Below are positions 1-5,749 of a DNA stretch of 7,867 nucleotides, one piece after another (position 1 is the stretch's first letter; each line of letters begins with the position of its first letter). The position numbers and the translations under genes are program-made. The stretch is from an uncultured Prevotella sp. (GTDB lineage: Bacteria; Bacteroidota; Bacteroidia; Bacteroidales; Bacteroidaceae). The DNA lies in contig USCM01000078.1 in assembly GCA_900553155.1 (NCBI GenBank), positions 1-7,867 on the forward strand. Direction: 5' to 3'. The notes beneath the pieces were generated by a model, which saw only the letters and a list, made by a program, of their open reading frames with translations, was not told the DNA's origin and searched no databases.

Positions 1-56
1 CCTGCCACTATCAGTATAAGGGCGAGGTCGTTGATAAGGGTTGGAACTTCAGACAT
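1..56 (-). CDS. Start of a probable CPA2/Kef-type cation:proton antiporter (partial)
   Basis: Only the first 18 codons are visible; the reading frame starts with an ATG at 56-54 and runs off the left edge. The residues read MSEVPTLINDLALILIVAG. A short polar N-terminus followed at once by a hydrophobic helix containing the phrase DLALILI resembles, from memory, the N-terminus of Bacteroidales CPA2-family monovalent cation:proton antiporters (Kef/NhaS-like inner-membrane exchangers). If so, the protein would exchange Na+ or K+ for H+ across the cytoplasmic membrane. A TAnnTTTG-type box about 60 bases upstream on the same strand supports this start. The evidence is a very short stretch, so another multi-pass membrane protein remains possible. 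Confidence 0.45.
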   Translation of the reverse strand, partial: MSEVPTLINDLALILIVA

Positions 57-119
57 CTTATATATTTACAGTTTTCTTTATGTTTCCTAATATACGCTTC
101 CTGATATATGTTGTGAACG

Positions 120-127
120 CAAAGTTA
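120..127 (-). promoter_or_regulatory. Bacteroidetes-type -7 box for the antiporter-like gene
   Basis: Read on the minus strand this is TAACTTTG, an exact match to the Bacteroidetes -7 consensus TAnnTTTG used by the primary sigma factor. It lies 63 bases from the start codon at 56, a normal leader length. No TTTG-like -33 element is seen at the expected 17-20 base spacing; a TTG at 142-140 is only 12 bases away. The call rests on the -7 box and its position. Confidence 0.45.
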
Positions 128-207
128 CTAATTAATTTTCAATACGTGGTGGTTGGGGCAGAAGTTTTCTAATATAAGATGACTTAATTGGTTGGTCATT
201 AAGGCTT

Positions 208-247
208 AGTTTAGGAGCGTCACCGCCCTCGGCGACGTCAATAGATA
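208..247. repeat. Solitary degenerate copy of the GC-rich palindromic repeat
   Basis: The stretch contains a small hairpin: CGTCACCG (218-225), loop CCCT (226-229), CGGCGACG (230-237), with one A-C mismatch in the 8-bp stem. It is a near-copy of one arm of the large palindrome at 3725-3785. The shared part begins AGTTTAGGAGCG (208-219; reverse complement of 3780-3791) and runs through GACGTC to the ATAGAT motif at 241-246, then similarity stops. It is therefore a half-copy, inverted relative to the right arm of the other site. GC content contrasts sharply with the AT-rich surroundings. Confidence 0.8.
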
Positions 248-317
248 AACAGCTTTTCGAGCATATTTTGCCTTAAGGTTGCAGATGGCAGATAAAAAAT
301 AAACTTTATTCTATCCG

Positions 318-344
318 TTGTTTCCCTTTATTTTCTTAATTTTG
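318..344 (+). promoter_or_regulatory. Probable promoter of the FAD-enzyme gene
   Basis: TAATTTTG at 337-344 matches the Bacteroidetes -7 consensus TAnnTTTG exactly. A TTG at 318-320 could act as a weak -33 element with a 16-base spacer, slightly short of the usual spacing. The start codon at 373 lies 28 bases after the box, giving a leader of roughly 20-25 bases. The -7 match is convincing; the -33 element is uncertain. Confidence 0.5.
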
Positions 345-372
345 TGCTCTACAATCAAATACAATTCAATAG

Positions 373-1959
373 ATGATACAAGAATTTCAGGTTCGTGTGC
401 TGCCTGTTGTGGCATCCAACGAGCAGAATATACGACAGTATGTGGCCGAGGAGAAGGGCATAGACGCTCGCACCATCAACGCCGTGCGTGTGTTGAAGCG
501 CAGTATCGACGCCCGTCAACGCACCATATTTGTCAACCTCACCGTTAGAGTGTACATCAACGAGGTGCCGCAGGACGACGAGTATGTCACCACCCATTAT
601 GGCGACGTAAGCTCCAAGCCTGCCGTCATCGTTGTGGGCGAGGGTCCCGGCGGACTCTTTGCATCGCTCCGTCTTATTGAACTCGGCCTCCGTCCCATCG
701 TGCTCGAGCGTGGCAAGAACGTGCGCGACCGTAAGATAGACCTCGCCAACATCGGCAAGATGCAGCGCGTAGACCCCGAAAGCAACTACTGCTTTGGCGA
801 GGGCGGCGCCGGTGCCTACTCGGACGGCAAGCTATACACGCGCTCCAAGAAGCGTGGCAGCATAGAGAAGATTCTTAACGTGTTCTGCCAGCATGGCGCT
901 TCCACATCTATCCTTGCCGACGCACATCCGCATATTGGCACCGACAAGCTGCCAAAGGTTATCGAGAATATGCGAGAAACCATTATTAGATGCGGTGGCG
1001 AGGTTCACTTCCAGACCAAGATGACACGTCTCTTGATAGATGCCGACACCGTTGTGGGTGTTGAGGCAGTAAATCTACAAACCGGGGCAGAGCAGACATA
1101 TCGTGGTCCGGTTATTCTTGCAACGGGCCATTCGGCTCGCGACGTATACCGATACCTTGCCGAGGCAAAGGTAGAGATAGAGGCTAAGGGCATTGCCGTG
1201 GGTGTGCGCCTTGAGCATCCGTCGCAGCTCATAGACCAAATACAGTACCACTCTAAGCAGGGTAGGGGCAAGTATCTGCCGGCTGCCGAATACAGCTTCG
1301 TTACACAGGTGGACGGACGCGGTGTCTACTCGTTCTGTATGTGTCCGGGCGGCTTTGTCATCCCGGCAGCTACCGACAAGGAGCAGCTTGTAGTAAACGG
1401 TATGAGTCCGAGCAACCGAGGCACCCAGTGGTCCAACTCGGGTATGGTGGTGGAGACACGTCCGGAGGATGTGGGCGGCGACGAGAACGACCCATTGCGT
1501 GTGATGCACTTCCAAGAGCAGCTCGAGCGTGCTTGCTGGCAGCAGGCTAACATGAAGCAGACAGCCCCGGCACAGCGCATGGCCGATTTTGTCAACGGCC
1601 GTCTGTCATACGATTTGCCCAAGAGCAGCTATGCTCCGGGGCTCATTTCGTCGCCACTTCACTTCTGGATGCCCAAGCAGATAAGCCGCCGTTTGCAAGA
1701 GGGCTTCAAGAAGTTCGGCAAGATGAGCCACGGCTTCCTTACCAACGAGGCATTGATGATAGCCACGGAGACCCGCACGTCGGCTCCGGTGCGCATCGTT
1801 CGCGACCGCGACACCTTGCAGCATGTGCGCATACATGGACTCTTCCCGTGCGGCGAGGGTGCCGGATATGCTGGCGGCATAGTGTCGGCAGGTGTGGACG
1901 GAGAGCGTTGCGCCGAAATGTGCGCACAATACACGAGTACTCTTCGTAATATGGAGTAA
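373..1959 (+). CDS. FAD-dependent dehydrogenase-like protein (COG2509 type)
   Basis: This 528-residue soluble, cytoplasmic-looking protein has no signal peptide or membrane segment. Residues 1-80 form an N-terminal domain without a recognised motif. The FAD-binding Rossmann fold follows: strand AVIVVGEGPGG (84-94; here GxGxxG reads GEGPGG) and, at the end of the second strand, LERG (111-114), whose E112 should hold the FAD ribose. Further family signatures are NYCFGEGGAGAYSDGK (138-153), ATGHSARD (250-257), FCMCPGG (321-327), TETRTSAPVRIVRD (465-478) and the C-terminal FAD motif FPCGEGAGYAGGIVSAGVDG (491-510). These patterns fit the widely conserved uncharacterised FAD-dependent dehydrogenases of COG2509, and the length is in the family range. 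Substrate and physiological role are not established, so a redox role is all that can be inferred. The ATG at 373 is supported by the promoter-like box just upstream. The gene appears to be transcribed alone; no clear intrinsic terminator follows it. Confidence 0.88.
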   Translation: MIQEFQVRVLPVVASNEQNIRQYVAEEKGIDARTINAVRVLKRSIDARQRTIFVNLTVRVYINEVPQDDEYVTTHYGDVSSKPAVIVVGEGPGGLFASLRLIELGLRPIVLERGKNVRDRKIDLANIGKMQRVDPESNYCFGEGGAGAYSDGKLYTRSKKRGSIEKILNVFCQHGASTSILADAHPHIGTDKLPKVIENMRETIIRCGGEVHFQTKMTRLLIDADTVVGVEAVNLQTGAEQTYRGPVILATGHSARDVYRYLAEAKVEIEAKGIAVGVRLEHPSQLIDQIQYHSKQGRGKYLPAAEYSFVTQVDGRGVYSFCMCPGGFVIPAATDKEQLVVNGMSPSNRGTQWSNSGMVVETRPEDVGGDENDPLRVMHFQEQLERACWQQANMKQTAPAQRMADFVNGRLSYDLPKSSYAPGLISSPLHFWMPKQISRRLQEGFKKFGKMSHGFLTNEALMIATETRTSAPVRIVRDRDTLQHVRIHGLFPCGEGAGYAGGIVSAGVDGERCAEMCAQYTSTLRNME

Positions 1960-1970
1960 AACACCCCTCC

Positions 1971-1994
1971 TTATGTTCTTATGTTCTTATGTCT
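1971..1994. repeat. Three tandem 8-base units
   Basis: The units are TTATGTTC, TTATGTTC and TTATGTCT, in the spacer just after the FAD-enzyme stop codon and upstream of the gpmI promoter. The first two are identical and the third differs at its last two bases. The tract lies outside coding DNA, about 50 bases before the gpmI -33 element. It could be a simple-sequence tract prone to copy-number change; no function is visible. Confidence 0.6.
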
Positions 1995-2044
1995 TAAAAT
2001 ATTAACATGTACTCTTGTCTTCTGTTTTTTTATGTTTATTATAT

Positions 2045-2075
2045 TTTGTCATATAAGACGAATATTGTAACTTTG
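2045..2075 (+). promoter_or_regulatory. Promoter of gpmI
   Basis: A -33 element TTTG (2045-2048) and a -7 box TAACTTTG (2068-2075) are separated by 19 bases, matching the Bacteroidetes primary-sigma promoter in both sequence and spacing. Transcription should begin near 2080-2083, giving a leader of about 40 bases before the ATG at 2122. The leader is A/T-rich (ACAAACAT just before the start) with no Shine-Dalgarno sequence, as usual in this phylum. It is the best-formed promoter in the window, consistent with a strongly expressed glycolytic gene. Confidence 0.75.
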
Positions 2076-2121
2076 CACTCTAAGAATACAAACATATTTC
2101 ATATATAATCATACAAACATT

Positions 2122-3645
2122 ATGGCAAAGAAAGCTTTATTGATGATCCTCGACGGATGGGGCATCGGCAAACATGGTAAGGGAGACGTTATCTACAACA
2201 CACCAACTCCTTATCTCGACTATCTCACAGCAGTTTCGGCTCACTCGCAGCTCCTCACTTGTGGTGAGGACGTAGGTCTGCCTGAAGGACAGATGGGCAA
2301 CTCGGAGGTAGGTCACCTCAACATCGGTGCCGGTCGTATCGTTTATCAGGACCTCGTTAAGATTAACCGTGCCTGCAAGGACGGCTCAATCCTCCAGAAC
2401 AAGGAAATCATTAACGCTTATAGCTACGCTAAGGAGAATGGCAAGAAGCTTCACCTCATGGGTCTTACTTCTACCGGTGGCGTTCACTCTTCACTCGACC
2501 ACCTCTTCAAGTTTATCGAGATTGGCAAGGAGTATGGCTTGAACGACGTATACGTTCACTGCTTTATGGACGGCCGCGACACCGACCCTAAGTCGGGCAA
2601 GGGCTTCATCGAGCAGGTTCAGCAGTGCTGCTCTAACAACGGCGCACACATCGCAAGCATCGTAGGCCGCTTCTATGCTATGGACCGCGACAAGCGTTGG
2701 GAGCGTGTTAAGGAGGCTTACGACCTCTTGGTTGAGGGCAAGGGCAAGCAGGCTACCGACATGGTACAGGCTATGCAGGAGAGCTACGACGAGGGCGTAA
2801 CCGACGAGTTCATCCTCCCTATCAACAACTCTACTGTCGACGGAACTATCCAGGAGGGCGACGTTGTTATCTTCATCAACTACCGCAACGACCGTGCAAA
2901 GGAGCTTACCGAGGTTCTTACACAGAAGGACCACACCGAGCAGGGCATGCACACCATCAAGGACTTGCAATACTACTGCATGACTCCGTACGACGCTTCG
3001 TTCCAGGGCGTACACATCCTCTTCCCGAAGGAGAACGTTATGAACACTCTCGGCGAGTATCTTGCTGCCAACGGCAAGCGTCAGCTCCACACAGCTGAGA
3101 CCGAGAAGTATGCTCACGTTACATTCTTCTTCAATGGTGGACGCGAAACTCCATACGAGGGCGAGGATCGTATACTTGTTCCTTCGCCAAAGGTTGCTAC
3201 TTACGACCTTAAGCCGGAGATGAGCGCATACGAGGTTAAGGACAAGCTCGTTGGTGCTATCAACACTCAGGAGTACGACTTCATCGTTGTAAACTTTGCC
3301 AACGGCGATATGGTAGGCCACACTGGTATCTACAACGCTATCGCAAAGGCTGTACACGCTATCGACAACTGTGTTAAGGAGGTTGTTGAGACTGCTAAGG
3401 CAAACGACTACGAGACTATCATCATAGCCGACCACGGCAACGCCGATAACGCTATCAATGAGGATGGCACTCCTAACACTGCCCACTCTTTGAACCCAGT
3501 TCCGTTCATCTACGTTACCGACAACAACTCGGCTACCGTTAAGGACGGTCGTCTTGCCGACGTGGCTCCTTCTATCCTCCACATTCTTGGCTTGGAGCAG
3601 CCTGCCGATATGACGGGCGAGAACCTCATCGAGGACAACAAGTAA
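2122..3645 (+). CDS. gpmI: 2,3-bisphosphoglycerate-independent phosphoglycerate mutase
   Basis: The enzyme interconverts 3-phosphoglycerate and 2-phosphoglycerate in glycolysis and gluconeogenesis through a phosphoserine intermediate, using two Mn2+ ions in the cytoplasm. The 507 residues match the usual family length (about 510). Visible active-site residues are D11 in LMILDGWG, the phosphorylated S61 in GNSEVGHLN, H122, R152 and D153 in DGRDTDP, R183 and R189 in VGRFYAMDRD, R255 and R258 in NYRNDRAK, K329 in HTAETEKYAH, D396 and H400 in NGDMVGHTG, D437 and H438 in ADHGNAD, and H455. The alkaline-phosphatase-like domain is split by the transferase domain (about 80-300), as expected. Nothing appears to be missing. 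The ATG at 2122 places KKALLMILDGWG correctly at the N-terminus. The gene has its own promoter (2045-2075) and terminator (3677-3720), so it is probably monocistronic. Absence of TTA, CTA and TCA codons over 363 codons indicates strong codon selection and high expression. Confidence 0.97.
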   Translation: MAKKALLMILDGWGIGKHGKGDVIYNTPTPYLDYLTAVSAHSQLLTCGEDVGLPEGQMGNSEVGHLNIGAGRIVYQDLVKINRACKDGSILQNKEIINAYSYAKENGKKLHLMGLTSTGGVHSSLDHLFKFIEIGKEYGLNDVYVHCFMDGRDTDPKSGKGFIEQVQQCCSNNGAHIASIVGRFYAMDRDKRWERVKEAYDLLVEGKGKQATDMVQAMQESYDEGVTDEFILPINNSTVDGTIQEGDVVIFINYRNDRAKELTEVLTQKDHTEQGMHTIKDLQYYCMTPYDASFQGVHILFPKENVMNTLGEYLAANGKRQLHTAETEKYAHVTFFFNGGRETPYEGEDRILVPSPKVATYDLKPEMSAYEVKDKLVGAINTQEYDFIVVNFANGDMVGHTGIYNAIAKAVHAIDNCVKEVVETAKANDYETIIIADHGNADNAINEDGTPNTAHSLNPVPFIYVTDNNSATVKDGRLADVAPSILHILGLEQPADMTGENLIEDNK

Positions 3646-3676
3646 TTGAGTGCCTTATACTCATTAATGCTTTAAT

Positions 3677-3720
3677 AAAAAAATGCGTATTCTACACAAA
3701 CGTAGAATACGCATTTTTTT
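3677..3720. terminator. Bidirectional intrinsic terminator between gpmI and susD
   Basis: A perfect 19-bp inverted repeat has arms at 3677-3695 and 3702-3720 and a 6-base loop ACAAAC. The core stem ATGCGTATTCTAC is flanked by an A-run on the left and a T-run on the right, so each strand's transcript ends in a hairpin followed by a U-tract. It lies 31 bases after the gpmI stop codon and about 70 bases after the susD stop codon on the other strand, so it can end both convergent transcripts. Confidence 0.92.
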
Positions 3721-3724
3721 TATT

Positions 3725-3785
3725 GGAGCGTCGCCGCCCTCGGCGACGTTTCCATCTATAGACGTCGCCGAGGCGGCGACGCTCC
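3725..3785. repeat. Large nested GC-rich palindrome (REP-like)
   Basis: The left arm (3725-3749) and right arm (3762-3785) are reverse complements except for one extra C in the left arm, around a 12-base loop. Each arm also folds on itself: CGTCGCCG/CCCT/CGGCGACG at 3729-3748 and CGTCGCCG/AGG/CGGCGACG at 3763-3781. The element can thus form one stem of about 24 bp or two small hairpins. A diverged half-copy lies at 208-247, so this is a dispersed family. It sits 4 bases beyond the terminator and 5 bases from the susD stop codon, so the susD transcript should carry it in its 3' end. The structure recalls REP/BIME elements; no transposase or RAYT gene is present here. Confidence 0.85.
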
Positions 3786-3790
3786 TAAAC

Positions 3791-5725
3791 TTAATCGCAG
3801 TCGTAGCTATAGTCGGCAGTGCCATCGGCATTGCTTGGCCATCCTGGGTTCTGATAGAGTGGGCTGTTAGCAGTAACACCGCCACCAGTAATAAGGAACT
3901 CGCTTATTGGAATTGGCTCAAGATAGTGCTGCTTAGGGAAGGTGTAGCCACCATAAGCCACAGATGTAGAGCTAATCTGCAATGGGCGAACATAAGTAGA
4001 TACGTTCTTCTGTGAGATAACATCCTCTGTAATCTGACCTGCATCATACATCTTGTACATCTCCTCCCAAAGGTTGAAGCCCTCAGGCTGATACTCTACC
4101 ATGTTGTCAAGGCTACGCCAACGCTTCAAGTCGTCGAGACGCATACCCTCTGCAATGAACTCGCAGCGGCGCTCGCGGCGGATGTTGTACAGAGTCTTGT
4201 CCACCGTCTGTCCATGCGAGTAGATACCGAGGTCGTTCTCCTTAGAGAGGTCTGTAGCATCGATAGTCTTCTGGAAGTCGGTGTCTACACCAGCACGTTT
4301 GCGCAGAGCCTGCCAGTAAGCCTTACATGTGGCGTCGAGCTGATGATGACGCTCGTAGTAAGCCTCCATATATATAAGGTAGCTTTCGGCAGCTCTGAGG
4401 AGAGGCACTGCAGTTGTACACTCGTACTGAACACGCTGATCCTCGTCGGCGCTGAGCCACTTGTTAAGCTCATAACCAGTGGTAGCCTTCTCCTGACCGC
4501 TTGAGAAGATCTTTGGACGGTGATAGTAGATAGTGTCGTTTACATATTTACCAGTCTCCGCGTCAAGATGTGTGTTGATGAGCGAGCCGCATGGTCTAAC
4601 CGAGCCAGTAAGACGTGGGTCGCGGTTCTGGAACTCGTAGTAAGACACCTTGTCGCCCTGATAGCCCGAACCATCTGCGTAGATAGGCAAGCCGTTGGTC
4701 ATAACGAACGAGTTGACAAGAGCACGTGTTACGTTACAGCCACCACCATTCTTAAGCAGAGCCGAGCAGCTGTGTGTGATAACACCCTTCTGATAGTAGC
4801 GTGCAAGGATAACCTCGTCGTCGTTGGGGAATGCGTCGGTACGGTTGAACATACCCTCGTAGTTGGTATCAAGCGAGCGGTGGTCAGCCACAAGCTTCGA
4901 AGCATTGATAGCCTCGTCAAGGAAGAAGTTTACCTCTGCCTCTGCCGAACCAGCCTTAAACTGGAAGTCGGGCCATGTCTTATTGCCCGGCCACTTGCTG
5001 TTGCCCGGAACAAAGCATGTACCTGCGTGGTAGCGTTCCCATGTGCCCTCGTACAGAGCTACGCGAGCCTTGAGCTGCAAAGCAGCGTCGCGGCAGATGC
5101 GTCCACTCTCGGGAGCCACTTCCTTAAGAAGCTTGGCAGCCTCGTCGAGGTCGCTAAGGATGAAGCGAGCCACCTCGTTGCGTGGGGCGCGCTTGCTGCG
5201 TGCTGTAAGCTCAGCCTGGTTGTCGGGCAACATCTCGGTGATGATAGGCACATCGCCAAAGTTGCGCAACAGGCGGAAGTAGTCGTAGGCACGGAAGAAG
5301 AGAGCCTCGCCACGATAGTGCTTAACGTCTTCGTTGTCGCCGTCGAGGATGCCGCTCTTTACGTTGGCGTCAATCTTGTTGATGAAGTAGTTTATAGAAC
5401 GCAAGTTACTGAACTTCCATTCCGAGCTTGCAATAGCCACTGTCTTCTTCTCTCCCTTGTAGAAGAGGTTCTGTGCATACGATGCACACTGGTTGTCGCT
5501 CACCACGTCTTCTGTATACATTCCGCCCCACATAGCCTTGTTCTGTGGCAGTGCGCTGTACAGGTCGTTGGCAAACATCTTAAGGTCGTCGGCAGTTCTG
5601 AAGTAGGTGTCTTCGTTACCGAAGTCGAGAGGTTCGCGCTCCAAGAAGTCGTTGCACGAAACCATGAACGCCGCCGATACTGCCAAAAGTATTGTTTTAA
5701 GATTTTTCATTGCTTTAATGTTCAT
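3791..5725 (-). CDS. SusD/RagB family outer-membrane nutrient-binding lipoprotein
   Basis: This is the surface lipoprotein partner of the upstream SusC-type receptor; SusD proteins lid the receptor barrel and capture glycans or peptides for import. The 644 residues begin with a lipoprotein signal: KNLK, a hydrophobic run, then the lipobox MVSC with C24 as the predicted lipidated residue. NDFLEREP follows, typical of mature SusD N-termini. The N-terminal SusD domain shows ALFFRAYDYFRLLRNFGDVP (141-160). Later hallmarks are VNSFVMTNGLPI (337-348), NRDPRL (367-372), the C-terminal SusD_RagB motif YNIRRERRCEFIAEGMRLDD (513-532) followed by LKRW, and the closing YLEPIPISEF (601-610) with YQNPGWP (624-630). 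A second in-frame ATG at 5710 (MKNLKT) would give a 639-residue protein and is at least as plausible a start. The gene follows susC by 24 bases with no promoter between them, so the two should be co-transcribed. The ligand cannot be read from the sequence. Eleven cysteines including the lipidated one is an odd feature. Confidence 0.95.
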   Translation of the reverse strand: MNIKAMKNLKTILLAVSAAFMVSCNDFLEREPLDFGNEDTYFRTADDLKMFANDLYSALPQNKAMWGGMYTEDVVSDNQCASYAQNLFYKGEKKTVAIASSEWKFSNLRSINYFINKIDANVKSGILDGDNEDVKHYRGEALFFRAYDYFRLLRNFGDVPIITEMLPDNQAELTARSKRAPRNEVARFILSDLDEAAKLLKEVAPESGRICRDAALQLKARVALYEGTWERYHAGTCFVPGNSKWPGNKTWPDFQFKAGSAEAEVNFFLDEAINASKLVADHRSLDTNYEGMFNRTDAFPNDDEVILARYYQKGVITHSCSALLKNGGGCNVTRALVNSFVMTNGLPIYADGSGYQGDKVSYYEFQNRDPRLTGSVRPCGSLINTHLDAETGKYVNDTIYYHRPKIFSSGQEKATTGYELNKWLSADEDQRVQYECTTAVPLLRAAESYLIYMEAYYERHHQLDATCKAYWQALRKRAGVDTDFQKTIDATDLSKENDLGIYSHGQTVDKTLYNIRRERRCEFIAEGMRLDDLKRWRSLDNMVEYQPEGFNLWEEMYKMYDAGQITEDVISQKNVSTYVRPLQISSTSVAYGGYTFPKQHYLEPIPISEFLITGGGVTANSPLYQNPGWPSNADGTADYSYDCD

Positions 5726-5749
5726 TGTTGGTTTTGATGTTATTACCGG

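Larger units (their letters stand above)
57..372. other. Divergent intergenic region between the antiporter-like gene and the FAD enzyme
   Basis: This 316-base AT-rich stretch has no credible gene. It separates two divergent genes and contains a minus-strand promoter-like box (120-127), a solitary GC-rich hairpin repeat (208-247) and a plus-strand promoter-like box (337-344). The short frames that cross its right end overlap the FAD-enzyme gene in the wrong frame and lack family resemblance. I see no tRNA, riboswitch-like fold or clear terminator. Confidence 0.7.

Noticed and set aside
318..548. 76-codon plus-strand frame overlapping the FAD-enzyme start
   Set aside because: It uses a TTG start upstream of the likely transcription start and reads the FAD-enzyme gene in another frame without any domain.
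1995..2040. Possible intrinsic terminator of the FAD-enzyme gene near the T-run at 2024-2031
   Set aside because: The T-run is present, but I could find no stable GC-containing hairpin immediately before it.
2491..3582. 363-codon minus-strand open frame opposite gpmI
   Set aside because: It is exactly codon-aligned antisense to a gene with every catalytic residue intact. Its translation is a low-complexity run of V, L, S and D with no family resemblance, as expected of an antisense shadow.
3677..3785. Possible CRISPR or attachment site from the stacked repeats
   Set aside because: There are only two inverted structures, with no regular spacers, no cas genes and no integrase. The first is a standard terminator.
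3683..4015. 110-codon plus-strand frame starting in the terminator
   Set aside because: It would begin inside the terminator stem, translate the palindrome and overlap the susD 3' end. Its composition simply follows those elements.
4520..5737. 405-codon plus-strand open frame opposite susD
   Set aside because: It is codon-aligned antisense to a clear SusD lipoprotein gene. Its product is rich in V, L and C and matches no family I recognise.
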